From assembly GCF_039543545.1 (NCBI RefSeq), contig NZ_BAABJY010000002.1:124001-188000 (forward strand): a DNA stretch of 64,000 nt, written 5' to 3'. The stretch comes from Luteimonas vadosa. Lineage in GTDB: Bacteria; Pseudomonadota; Gammaproteobacteria; Xanthomonadales; Xanthomonadaceae. How positions within the stretch are numbered: position 1 is the stretch's first letter; every line of letters starts with the position of its first letter. This document shows positions 6,582 to 14,989 of this stretch, piece by piece. The notes under the pieces are model-generated. The model made no database searches. It saw nothing but the letters and a program-made list of their open reading frames with translations, and was not told where the DNA came from. The position numbers and the translations under genes were made by a program.

Positions 6582-8489
6582 ATGATCAACATCACGCTCC
6601 CCGACGGCAGCCGCCGCAGCTTCGACCATCCCGTGTCCGTCATGGACGTGGCCCGCGACATCGGCCCGGGCCTGGCCAAGGCCACCGTGGCCGGCAAGGT
6701 CGACGGCCGCCTGGTCGATGCCTGCGACACCATCGACCATGACGCGGCGCTGCAGATCATCACGCCGAAGGATGCGGAAGGCGTCGAGATCATCCGGCAT
6801 TCGGCGGCGCACCTGGTCGGGCACGCGGTGAAGCAGCTGTACCCGGACGCCAAGATGGTGATCGGCCCGGTGATCGAGGAAGGCTTCTATTACGACATTT
6901 GGCACGAACGCCCCTTCACGCCCGAGGACCTGGCCGCGATCGAGAAGCGGATGGGCGAACTGATCGAGACCGAGTACGACGTCGTCAAGAAGATGACGCC
7001 CCGCCAAGAGGTGATCGACACCTTCACGGCGCGTGGCGAGGACTACAAGCTGCGCCTGATCGCCGACATGGACGACGACGTCACCCACATGGGCCTGTAC
7101 CACCATGAGGAGTACGTCGACATGTGCCGGGGTCCGCACGTGCCCAACACGCGCTTCCTGAAGGCCTTCAAGCTGACGCGCATCTCGGGGGCCTACTGGC
7201 GCGGCGACGCGAAGAACGAGCAGTTGCAGCGCATCTATGGCACGGCCTGGGCCGACAAGAAGCAGCTCTCGGCCTACATCCAGCGCATCGAGGAGGCCGA
7301 AAAGCGCGACCACCGGCGCATTGCGCGGCAGCAGGACCTGTTCCACCTCCAGGAGGAGGCGCCCGGCCTGATCTTCTGGCATCCCAAGGGTTGGGCGATC
7401 TGGCAGGTCGTCGAGCAGCACATGCGCCGGGTCTATCGCGACAGCGGCTACGCGGAGGTCCGCTGCCCGCAGATCCTGGACGTCGCCTTGTGGAAGAAGT
7501 CCGGGCACTGGGACAACTACAAGGACAACATGTTCTTCACCGAGTCCGAGAAGCGGACCTACGCGCTCAAGCCGATGAACTGCCCGGGGCACGTCCAGGT
7601 GTTCAACCAGGGCCTGCACAGCTACCGGGACCTGCCGATCCGCTACGGCGAGTTCGGCGCCTGCCACCGCGACGAGCCCTCAGGCGCGCTGCACGGCATC
7701 CTGCGGGTGCGCGGCTTCACCCAGGACGACGGCCACGTGTTCTGCACGGAAGACCAGGTCGAGGGGGAGGTCACCGCCTTCCACCGGCAGGCCATGCAGG
7801 TCTACGGCGACTTCGGCTTCGAGGACGTCCAGCTCAAGATCGCCCTGCGCCCGGAGTCGCGGCTGGGGGAGGATGCCACCTGGGACAAGGCCGAGGAGGC
7901 GCTTAGAGCGGCCTTGCGGTCGGCCGGGGTGGAATGGGAGGAGCTGCCGGGCGAGGGCGCGTTCTACGGGCCCAAGATCGAGTACCACCTCCGCGACGCC
8001 ATCGGCCGGACCTGGCAGCTGGGCACCATGCAGGTCGACTTCATGATGCCGGAGCGGCTCGGGGCCGAGTACGTCGACGAAGCCAGCCAGAAGCGCCATC
8101 CGGTGATGCTCCACAGGGCCATCGTCGGCTCCATGGAGCGCTTCATCGGCATCCTGATCGAGCACCACGCCGGGAGCCTGCCGGCATGGCTGGCGCCGGT
8201 CCAGGCGGTGGTGATGAACATCACCGACGCCCAGGCTGACTGGGTGGGCGAGGTCCGGAAAACCCTTGCAAATCAAGGCTTCCGGGTCGCCGCGGATTTG
8301 CGCAACGAGAAGATCGGCTATAAGATCCGCGAGCACACGTTGCAGCGCGTGCCGTACCTGCTCGTGGCCGGGGACCGCGAGAAGGAAAACGGGACGATTG
8401 CCGTGCGCACGCGGTCGGGGGAAGATCTGGGGACGATGACGGTCACGGACTTCGCCGCGCGCTTGCGCAGCGGGCACGCAGCGGCATGA
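6582..8489 (+). CDS. thrS: Threonyl-tRNA synthetase
   Basis: Class II synthetase that charges tRNA-Thr. The 635-residue protein has an N-terminal TGS domain (from MINITLPDGS), the editing domain with HSAAHLVGHAVKQLYPDA, and the catalytic core with zinc-ligand region MNCPGH (about 335), RDEPSGALHGILRVRGFTQDDGH (motif 2, zinc-ligand His included) and motif 3 MLHRAIVGSMERF. A C-terminal anticodon-binding domain follows. The length matches the family (E. coli 642). It heads the translation block and probably shares transcripts with infC, 78 bp downstream. Likely control is the upstream Thr leader attenuator. Confidence 0.98.
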   Translation: MINITLPDGSRRSFDHPVSVMDVARDIGPGLAKATVAGKVDGRLVDACDTIDHDAALQIITPKDAEGVEIIRHSAAHLVGHAVKQLYPDAKMVIGPVIEEGFYYDIWHERPFTPEDLAAIEKRMGELIETEYDVVKKMTPRQEVIDTFTARGEDYKLRLIADMDDDVTHMGLYHHEEYVDMCRGPHVPNTRFLKAFKLTRISGAYWRGDAKNEQLQRIYGTAWADKKQLSAYIQRIEEAEKRDHRRIARQQDLFHLQEEAPGLIFWHPKGWAIWQVVEQHMRRVYRDSGYAEVRCPQILDVALWKKSGHWDNYKDNMFFTESEKRTYALKPMNCPGHVQVFNQGLHSYRDLPIRYGEFGACHRDEPSGALHGILRVRGFTQDDGHVFCTEDQVEGEVTAFHRQAMQVYGDFGFEDVQLKIALRPESRLGEDATWDKAEEALRAALRSAGVEWEELPGEGAFYGPKIEYHLRDAIGRTWQLGTMQVDFMMPERLGAEYVDEASQKRHPVMLHRAIVGSMERFIGILIEHHAGSLPAWLAPVQAVVMNITDAQADWVGEVRKTLANQGFRVAADLRNEKIGYKIREHTLQRVPYLLVAGDREKENGTIAVRTRSGEDLGTMTVTDFAARLRSGHAAA

Positions 8490-8582
8490 TGCATTGAAAC
8501 AGGGGCGCGCCCGGCGAGGGCGCGCACCCGCAGCCCCGGAAGCTTCGCGCGTCCGGCACGAGTCACTTTGGAGATCGACACA

Positions 8583-9107
8583 ATCAGCAACCTTGATAAG
8601 CAGCATCGCAGGAACCAGGACATTCGCGTCCCGAATGTCCGCGTCATCGGCGACGACGGAGAAATGATCGGCGTACTGACGCGCGAGGAGGCCCTGCAGA
8701 AGGCCCAGGACGCCGGCCTCGACCTGGTCGAGATCCAGCCGCACGCCGATCCGCCGGTCTGCCGGATCATGGACTTCGGAAAGTTCAAGTTCGAGGCCCA
8801 GAAGAAGGCCAACGCGGCCAAGAAGAAGCAGAAGCAGGTCGAGATCAAGGAAGTGAAGTTCCGGCCGGTCACCGATGTCGGCGACTACGAAATCAAGATG
8901 CGCAAGATGCGCGCCTTCCTGGAAGACGGCGACAAGATCAAGGTGAACATCCGCTTCCGCGGCCGCGAGATGAGCCACCAGGAGCTGGGCCGCGAGATGG
9001 CCGCACGGATCGAGGCCGATCTTGGCGAGGACATCGTCGTCGAGTCCCGCCCTCGGCTGGAAGGCCGCCAGATGGTGATGATGATCGCCCCCAAGAAGAA
9101 GACCTGA
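8583..9107 (+). CDS. infC: Translation initiation factor IF-3 (probable ATC start)
   Basis: IF-3 binds the 30S subunit, prevents 50S joining and proofreads the initiator tRNA and start codon. The 174-residue product shows the N-terminal domain (RVIGDDGEMIGVL), linker, PVCRIMDFGKF and the C-terminal domain (FRGREMSHQELG, ending APKKKT). I place the start at ATC 8583: a GGAG Shine-Dalgarno (8570-8573) sits 9 nt upstream, and the resulting start (SNLDKQ, RRNQDIRVP) matches the usual IF-3 N-terminus. An in-frame TTG at 8568 is the conventional alternative but lacks a good ribosome binding site. Rare AUU/AUC starts are a known feature of infC and allow autoregulation by IF-3. Confidence 0.93.
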   Translation: MSNLDKQHRRNQDIRVPNVRVIGDDGEMIGVLTREEALQKAQDAGLDLVEIQPHADPPVCRIMDFGKFKFEAQKKANAAKKKQKQVEIKEVKFRPVTDVGDYEIKMRKMRAFLEDGDKIKVNIRFRGREMSHQELGREMAARIEADLGEDIVVESRPRLEGRQMVMMIAPKKKT

Positions 9108-9417
9108 TCCCGTACAGCACGCGCATGCGGACCCTTTCTCCTGCGCAGCGCGGGATGGGAATGGGGTGGAGGAGCGCTGCTGGCGCGGGTAATCCGCGTC
9201 GCACCCCGATGAACGCGCTCCCGCGCCTCCTCGCGAAGTGCGGAGGGGAGCGGCGCCGCGGCGGGCGGCTCGTCCTCCACCGGTCGCGCATCGTCATGTC
9301 GTGACGGGGCCATGGCCGGGAAATCGCACCCGGGAGGATCGAGCGCCGTCCAGGCGAGGCAGGCCGCCCGCCAAACCGCGCCTGCCGGGACGGAACCCGC
9401 TGATTCGCAAGGAAACA
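9108..9417. other. Non-coding gap between infC and rpmI
   Basis: Long by the standard of this operon. It holds GC-rich sequence with no coding frame I believe in and no clear terminator. Its right end abuts the rpmI promoter. Confidence 0.4.
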
Positions 9418-9446
9418 TTGCAAGCCGGCCGCACAGCCGCCATAAT
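9418..9446 (+). promoter_or_regulatory. Promoter for rpmI-rplT
   Basis: TTGCAA (9418-9423), a 17-bp spacer and CATAAT (9441-9446). The predicted start near 9453 leaves a leader of about 145 nt before rpmI, enough to fold into an L20-binding regulatory structure, though I cannot identify one by eye. Confidence 0.55.
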
Positions 9447-9596
9447 GGCCGGCCCGGTGCGCCGGGACAGCCCGTAGGGCACCAGGACCCCTCGTCGATC
9501 CGCCCAGGATCAACGACTTACAACCGGCAAGGGCAGGACGGAAAGCGTGGCGACAGCCACCGCCCAGGCCAGTATCGATTTCGCAAGGACACTCCA

Positions 9597-9794
9597 ATGC
9601 CTAAGATCAAGACACATCGGGGCGCGGCCAAGCGCTTCCGGAAGACGGCTTCCGGCAAGTACAAATGCGGCCACGCCAATCGCAGCCACATCCTCACCAA
9701 GAAGGCGACCAAGCGGAAGCGCAACCTCCGGCAGACGAACCATGTTCGTGCCGAGGACGCGGGCCGCCTGGACCGCATGCTTCCCTACTTGTGA
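9597..9794 (+). CDS. rpmI: 50S ribosomal protein L35
   Basis: A 65-residue very basic protein beginning MPKIKTHRGAAKRF, the L35 signature, and ending in LDRMLPYL. Length is standard. It is separated by 11 bp from rplT. Confidence 0.98.
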   Translation: MPKIKTHRGAAKRFRKTASGKYKCGHANRSHILTKKATKRKRNLRQTNHVRAEDAGRLDRMLPYL

Positions 9795-9805
9795 GGAGAT
9801 AAGAA

Positions 9806-10165
9806 ATGGCACGAGTCAAACGTGGTGTACAGGCGCGCCGGCGCCACAAGAAGGTCCTCAAGCAGGCGAAGGGTTACTACCACGCCCGCCGCAAGGTGTT
9901 CCGCGTCGCCAAGCAGGCGGTCACCAAGGCGCTGCAGTACGCCTACATCGGCCGCAAGCAGAAGAAGCGCAACTTCCGCTCGCTGTGGATCACCCGCATC
10001 AACGCGGCGGCCCGCATCAATGGCATGAGCTACAGCCGCTTCATCAATGGCCTCCTGAAGGCCGGCATCACCCTGGATCGCAAGGTGCTGGCGGACATCG
10101 CCGTGCACGACGCCAAGGGCTTTGCCGCGTTGGCGGAGAAGGCCAAGGGCGCGCTCGCAGCGTAA
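9806..10165 (+). CDS. rplT: 50S ribosomal protein L20
   Basis: A 119-residue L20 with the N-terminal RVKRGVQARRRHKKVLKQAKGYY block and the conserved RRKVFRVAKQAV helix. L20 is an early 23S rRNA assembly protein and is a translational autoregulator of rpmI-rplT in gammaproteobacteria. Ribosome binding site AGGAGA precedes the ATG. Confidence 0.98.
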   Translation: MARVKRGVQARRRHKKVLKQAKGYYHARRKVFRVAKQAVTKALQYAYIGRKQKKRNFRSLWITRINAAARINGMSYSRFINGLLKAGITLDRKVLADIAVHDAKGFAALAEKAKGALAA

Positions 10166-10230
10166 GTTCGTCGACCCCGGGCGGCCTGCGCCGCGGCGCA
10201 GGCTGGTGGGGTTCGCCAACGAGGTACACG

Positions 10231-10269
10231 CATGGGGAAGGGCGCAAGTCCTTCCCCATGTTCGTTTTC
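10231..10269 (+). terminator. Hairpin between rplT and pheS (terminator or attenuator)
   Basis: A perfect 11-bp stem catggggaagg/ccttccccatg (10231-10241 / 10250-10260) with an 8-nt loop, followed by TTCGTTTTC. It ends 131 bp before pheS. In E. coli this place is taken by the pheM leader and attenuator, but no Phe-rich leader peptide is seen here. Confidence 0.65.
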
Positions 10270-10400
10270 GGGGATTGCCTGATCGACACGGCCACCGAGT
10301 TGGACGGCCGGCGAACGATCCAGCCGCCATCCGTTGCAGCCGCACCTGAGAGGGGCCAAGGCTGTGCGAGGATGGCGATTCGTTTGGGAATGACCGTCAA

Positions 10401-11411
10401 ATGAGCGACATCGAATCGTTATCGGCGCAGGCGCTAGCCGACATCGCGGAGGCTCGAACGCCGGAGGTCCTGGAGGCCCTGCGCGTCTCCCTGCTGGGCA
10501 AGCAGGGCAGCATCACCGCGCAACTCAAGACCCTGGGCGCGTTGCCGGGGGACCAGCGCAAGGCGGCCGGCGAGGCGATCAATCGCGTGCGGGACAGCAT
10601 CGGCGCGGCATTGTCGGAGCGCAAGGCGGCGCTGGAGGATGCGGCGCTCGACGCCCGGCTCGCGACCGAGTCCATCGATGTGACCTTGCCCGGGCGCGAT
10701 TCGGGGCTGGGCGGATTGCACCCGATCAGCCGGACCATGGAGCGGATCGCGCAGATCTTCGGCCAGCTCGGATACGAGTCCGCGGACGGTCCCGAGATCG
10801 AGGACGACTGGCACAACTTCGAGGCCCTGAACTTCCCGCCCCACCACCCGGCGCGGGCGATGCACGACACCTTCTATTTCGACGACGGCCGGCTGCTGCG
10901 CACGCACACCTCCGGGGTGCAGGTGCGCTACATGCAGGACCTCCTGGCAGCGGGCGGGGCGCCCCCTCTGCGGATGATCGCGCTGGGCAAGGTCTACCGC
11001 TCCGATTCCGACCAGACGCATACGCCGATGTTCCACCAGTGCGAGGGGCTGCTCGTCGACGAGCACGCCAGCTTCGCCGACCTCAAGGGCACGCTCGCCG
11101 CCTTCGTCCGTGCCTTCTTCGAGCGCGATTTCGAGATGCGATTCCGGCCCAGCTACTTCCCATTCACCGAGCCATCGGCCGAGGTCGACATCGCCTGGCA
11201 GCAGGCCGATGGTTCGTCGCGCTGGCTGGAAGTGCTCGGCTGCGGCATGGTGCACCCAGCCGTGCTGCGCAACGTCGGGATCGATCCGGAGCGCTACACG
11301 GGTTTCGCGTTCGGCATGGGCGTGGAGCGGCTGGCGATGCTGCGCTACGGCGTCGACGACCTGCGCAGCTTCTTCGAGAACGACGTGCGCTTCCTGCGCC
11401 TGTTCGCATGA
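10401..11411 (+). CDS. pheS: Phenylalanyl-tRNA synthetase alpha subunit
   Basis: Catalytic alpha chain of the (alpha-beta)2 enzyme that charges tRNA-Phe. The 336-residue protein has an N-terminal coiled-coil tRNA-binding arm, motif 1 HPISRTMERI, motif 2 RSDSDQTHTPMFHQCEG and the C-terminal FAFGMGVERLAMLRYGVDDLR (motif 3). It is followed after 10 bp by pheT. Confidence 0.98.
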   Translation: MSDIESLSAQALADIAEARTPEVLEALRVSLLGKQGSITAQLKTLGALPGDQRKAAGEAINRVRDSIGAALSERKAALEDAALDARLATESIDVTLPGRDSGLGGLHPISRTMERIAQIFGQLGYESADGPEIEDDWHNFEALNFPPHHPARAMHDTFYFDDGRLLRTHTSGVQVRYMQDLLAAGGAPPLRMIALGKVYRSDSDQTHTPMFHQCEGLLVDEHASFADLKGTLAAFVRAFFERDFEMRFRPSYFPFTEPSAEVDIAWQQADGSSRWLEVLGCGMVHPAVLRNVGIDPERYTGFAFGMGVERLAMLRYGVDDLRSFFENDVRFLRLFA

Positions 11412-11421
11412 GAACGCCGCG

Positions 11422-13830
11422 ATGAAATTCTCCGAAAACTGGCTTCGGCAGCACGTTCGCATCGACGACACTCGCGAGCGGCTCGTGGAGACGCTCACCG
11501 CCATCGGCCTGGAGGTCGAGGATGTCGCACCGCTGGGCGAATCGCTGGACGGCATCGTGGTGGGGCGGATCGTCGAATGCGCCCCGCATCCGCAGGCCGA
11601 TCGGCTGCAGGTGTGCCAGGTGGACGCGGGGACCGGGGCGCCTCTGCAGGTCGTGTGCGGCGCGCCGAACGTACGAGCAGGCCTGTGCGCGCCGCTGGCG
11701 CTGGTCGGCGCCACCGTCGGGGCGATGCGGATCAAGGCCGCCGAGCTGCGTGGCGTGGCGTCGAACGGCATGCTCTGTTCGGCCAAGGAACTCGGGCTGG
11801 ACGAGGACGCCTCCGGCCTGCTCGAATTGCCCGCCGATGCGCCCGCGGGCACGCCGCTGTCCGATTACCTCGGCCTGCCGGACGCCAGCATCGAACTGAA
11901 GCTGACCCCCAATCGTGCCGACTGCTTCAGCCTGCGCGGCATCGCGTTCGATGTCGCCGCCGCCTGCGGAGGCATGGCGGTGGAATCCGTGGCCACGCCG
12001 ATGCCGGCCCTCGGGGAGGGGAGCGTGGCGGTCGAGCTGGACGCTGGCGCCGACGCGCCTCGCTACGTGGGGCGCGTGATCGCCAACCTCGATCCCGGGG
12101 CCAGGACCCCGGTGTGGATGGCCGAACGCCTGCGCCGCAGCGGCATCCGCCCGCTGTCGTTGCTGGTGGATGTCACCCAGTACGTGATGCTGGAAACCGG
12201 CCAGCCCATGCATGCGTTCGATCGCGACCTGCTGCAGGGTCCGGTCGGCGTGCGCCGGGCCCGCGACGGCGAGACGCTGACCCTGCTCGACGGACGCGAC
12301 GCGCGGCTCGACGACGGCTTCCTGGTCATCACCGACGGGAACGGCACCAGCGGCGGTCGCCCGATCGCCCTGGCCGGCGTGATGGGCGGTCTCGACACCC
12401 GGGTCACCACGGACACCCGCAACGTGTTCCTCGAAGCTGCGCATTTCGCCCCGTCGGCGATCATCGGCCGGGGCCGCAAGCTGGGGCTGCACACCGACGC
12501 CTCGCATCGCTTCGAACGCGGCGTCGACCCCGAGTTGCCGCGCACCGCCATCGAGATCGCCACGCGGCTGATCGTCGAGATCGCGGGCGGCGCGCCCGAG
12601 CCCGTCGTGGAGGCCGTGCTGCCGGAACACCTGCCGAAACCCGTGCGCATCGGCTTGCGCCGCGACCGCCTGCAACGGGTGCTGGGACTCCGGATCGAGG
12701 ACACGGAGGTCGAGCGCATCCTGCGTGCCCTCGGACTGGCCGTGGAAGCGGATGGACAGGGATGGCAGGTGACGCCGCCCGCGCGCCGCTTCGACCTGGC
12801 CATCGAGGAAGACCTGATCGAGGAAGTCGCCCGCATCCATGGCTACGACGCCATTCCGGCGACCCTCCCCGGCGGCGCGACCCGGTTGGTGGTGGCGCCG
12901 GAGAGTGAGCTCGCCGAGGCGGACCTGCGCCGCCAGATGGTGGCCCGGGACTTCATCGAAGCGGTGAACTACGCATTCGTGGACGCGAACCTGCTCGAGA
13001 CATGGCAGGCGTCCGAGTCCAGCGTCCCGCTCGCCAATCCGCTCAGCGCGGAACTCGGCGCGATGCGCACGCACCTCCTGCCCGGGCTGGTCGACGCGCT
13101 GGCGCGCAACGCGGCGCGCCAGCAGGCGCGCGTACGCCTGTTCGAACTGGGGAAGGTGTTCGCGCGCGCCAGCGGGGACGCCGGCCTGGCGCCGGTCGAG
13201 ACGCGGCGCATCGCGGCCGCTGCCATCGGCGACGCCCGGGCCGCGCATTGGGATGCCGCATCGCGCCCCGTCGACTTCCATGACCTCAAGGGCGACCTCG
13301 AGAGCCTGGCCGGATTGTCGGGCGCGTCCCTCCGGTATCGACCCTCCTCGGCGGCGTGGGGCCATCCCGGCCGCTCCGCCGACGTTTACGCCAGCAATGA
13401 TGGCGAGGACGTCCACGTCGGCTGGATCGGCGAGCTGCATCCACGGCTCCTGCGCGCGCTCGACCTCGACCATCGGGTGCTTGCCTTCGAGGCCGACCTG
13501 GCGGTGCTGCAGCGCCGCAGGATTCCGGGCGCAAGACCGTTGTCGAAGTTCCCGTCCGTCCGCCGGGACCTCGCGTTCGTCGTTCCCGAGGACGTGGCGT
13601 GGGCAGCGGTGTCAGGCACCGTGCGAGCAGCGGCAGGCCCCGTGCTGCGTGGCCTGGAGCTGTTCGACCGCTACGTCGGCAAGGGGGTCGAAAGCGGTTG
13701 CAAGAGTTTGGCCATGGGCTTGATTCTGCAGGAAGATTCCCGCACTCTGACCGACCGCGAAGTGGACGAGGTGGTGGCCCGGGTCATCGCAGCGTTGCAA
13801 GGGGACCATGGCGCGGTGATGCGCGGCTGA
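11422..13830 (+). CDS. pheT: Phenylalanyl-tRNA synthetase beta subunit
   Basis: The beta chain carries an EMAP/tRNA-binding domain near the N-terminus (VVCGAPNVRAG about 75-85), B3/B4 editing domains, B5, a catalytic-like domain and the C-terminal ferredoxin-fold anticodon-binding domain (KFPSVRRDLAFVV). The 802-residue length is standard. The ATG at 11422 (MKFSENWLRQHV) is the conserved N-terminus. The gene is followed by ihfA after 19 bp, as in most gammaproteobacteria. Confidence 0.98.
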   Translation: MKFSENWLRQHVRIDDTRERLVETLTAIGLEVEDVAPLGESLDGIVVGRIVECAPHPQADRLQVCQVDAGTGAPLQVVCGAPNVRAGLCAPLALVGATVGAMRIKAAELRGVASNGMLCSAKELGLDEDASGLLELPADAPAGTPLSDYLGLPDASIELKLTPNRADCFSLRGIAFDVAAACGGMAVESVATPMPALGEGSVAVELDAGADAPRYVGRVIANLDPGARTPVWMAERLRRSGIRPLSLLVDVTQYVMLETGQPMHAFDRDLLQGPVGVRRARDGETLTLLDGRDARLDDGFLVITDGNGTSGGRPIALAGVMGGLDTRVTTDTRNVFLEAAHFAPSAIIGRGRKLGLHTDASHRFERGVDPELPRTAIEIATRLIVEIAGGAPEPVVEAVLPEHLPKPVRIGLRRDRLQRVLGLRIEDTEVERILRALGLAVEADGQGWQVTPPARRFDLAIEEDLIEEVARIHGYDAIPATLPGGATRLVVAPESELAEADLRRQMVARDFIEAVNYAFVDANLLETWQASESSVPLANPLSAELGAMRTHLLPGLVDALARNAARQQARVRLFELGKVFARASGDAGLAPVETRRIAAAAIGDARAAHWDAASRPVDFHDLKGDLESLAGLSGASLRYRPSSAAWGHPGRSADVYASNDGEDVHVGWIGELHPRLLRALDLDHRVLAFEADLAVLQRRRIPGARPLSKFPSVRRDLAFVVPEDVAWAAVSGTVRAAAGPVLRGLELFDRYVGKGVESGCKSLAMGLILQEDSRTLTDREVDEVVARVIAALQGDHGAVMRG

Positions 13831-13849
13831 TGTTGCTCAGGGGGACGAC

Positions 13850-14161
13850 ATGGCATTGACCAAGGCAGAGATGGCCGAGCGCCTCTACGAAGAGGTCGGG
13901 CTGAACAAGCGGGAGGCGAAGGAATTCGTCGACGCCTTCTTCGCCACCTTGCGCGAAGCGCTGCACGAGGGTCGGCAGGTCAAGCTGTCGGGTTTCGGCA
14001 ACTTCGACCTTCGACGCAAGAACCAGCGGCCTGGCCGCAACCCCAAGACCGGCGAGGAGATTCCGATCTCGGCGCGTACCGTCGTCACCTTCCGCCCCGG
14101 ACAGAAGCTCAAGGAACGGGTCGAAGCCTACGGTGGGGACGGGGGATCGCGACATGCTTGA
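13850..14161 (+). CDS. ihfA: Integration host factor alpha subunit
   Basis: IHF-alpha pairs with IHF-beta to bind and sharply bend specific DNA sites. The 103-residue protein has the DNABII fold: helices MALTKAEMAERLYEEVGL, and the beta-arm with GFGNFDLRRKNQRPGRNP including the intercalating proline in RNPKTGEEIPI. The pheT-ihfA-merR context separates it from HU, which occurs at 43533. Confidence 0.96.
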   Translation: MALTKAEMAERLYEEVGLNKREAKEFVDAFFATLREALHEGRQVKLSGFGNFDLRRKNQRPGRNPKTGEEIPISARTVVTFRPGQKLKERVEAYGGDGGSRHA

Positions 14162-14510
14162 CCCCGGCAGCAACCGCGAACTGCCCCCGATCCCGGCCAA
14201 GCGTTATTTCACCATCGGCGAGGTCAGCGAGTTGTGCGACGTCAAACCGCACGTGCTTCGCTATTGGGAAACCGAATTCCCGAGCCTGAGTCCGGTCAAG
14301 CGCCGCGGCAACCGGCGCTACTACCAGCGCCACGACGTGCTCATGGTTCGCCAGATCCGGGGCCTGCTCTACGAGCAGGGCTACACCATCGGGGGCGCCC
14401 GGCTTCGGCTGGAAGGCGACGGCGCCAGGCAGGAGTCCGCCCTGAGCAGCCAGATCATCCGGCAGGTCCGCATGGAGCTCGAGGAAGTCCTGCAGCTGTT
14501 GCGCAGGTGA
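14154..14510 (+). CDS. MerR-family transcriptional regulator
   Basis: A 118-residue protein with a MerR helix-turn-helix and wing (YFTIGEVSELCDVKPHVLRYWE, then RRGNRRYYQRHDV) and a short C-terminal dimerisation helix, without an effector domain. This small regulator follows ihfA in many gammaproteobacteria and its target is unknown. ATG 14154 overlaps the ihfA stop and has a GGGGGA ribosome binding site. A GTG at 14133 would extend it by seven residues into ihfA. Confidence 0.9.
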   Translation: MLDPGSNRELPPIPAKRYFTIGEVSELCDVKPHVLRYWETEFPSLSPVKRRGNRRYYQRHDVLMVRQIRGLLYEQGYTIGGARLRLEGDGARQESALSSQIIRQVRMELEEVLQLLRR

Positions 14511-14707
14511 CTTGAAGCCGTGGCGCCGCCAGGCGCCCAGTCAGCTGGTCGCCCCCGCTCTGAGCATCAGTGCCCCGGCGGCGTGACCCGCAGCCGAGGC
14601 GGGTTCGGCCAGGGGCGCGACTCGCGGGCGACGCCTTGCACGCGGGGGACCGAAGGCCGACTCCGTCGCTGGCAGGGCGCGATGCGCTTGAGCGCCGAGG
14701 GCTAGGC

Positions 14708-14713
14708 TATAAT
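14708..14713 (+). promoter_or_regulatory. -10 box of the tRNA-Pro(GGG) promoter
   Basis: A consensus TATAAT lies 12 bp before the mature tRNA. No -35 with good spacing is evident (TTGAGC at 14688 is only 14 bp upstream). Confidence 0.5.
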
Positions 14714-14725
14714 CCATCCCCCAAT

Positions 14726-14802
14726 CGGGGTATAGCGCAGCCTGGTAGCGCACTTGTCTGGGGGACAAGTGGTCGTCGGTTCAAATCCGGCTACCCCGAC
14801 CA
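14726..14802 (+). tRNA. tRNA-Pro (anticodon GGG)
   Basis: A 77-nt cloverleaf with acceptor cggggta/taccccg, discriminator A and encoded CCA. The anticodon loop CTGGGGG gives GGG. Confidence 0.97.
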
Positions 14803-14838
14803 AACATGTACGCTTCGTCGCGCGACGCGTACACCTGG

Positions 14839-14865
14839 AATGCCCGGCCTAGCCGGGCATTTTCT
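14839..14865 (+). terminator. Rho-independent terminator after tRNA-Pro(GGG)
   Basis: Stem aatgcccggc/gccgggcatt (14839-14848 / 14852-14861) with a CTA loop and a following TTTCTT. Confidence 0.8.
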
Positions 14866-14989
14866 TGCCCGGGATCCAGGCCGCGGCGGGAACTTGCAAG
14901 CCGCGTGTTTGTCCCATTCCGGTCGCGGCCTCCGTCGCGTCGCGCGCACCAAGTCGGGTGTCCGGACATCCGGGGATACGGAGAAGGTA

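Noticed and set aside
10258..10404. 48-codon frame starting MFVFGDC that overlaps the pheS start, considered as a pheST leader peptide
   Set aside because: It has only two Phe near its start, begins inside the terminator stem and runs through to pheS, unlike a short attenuation leader.
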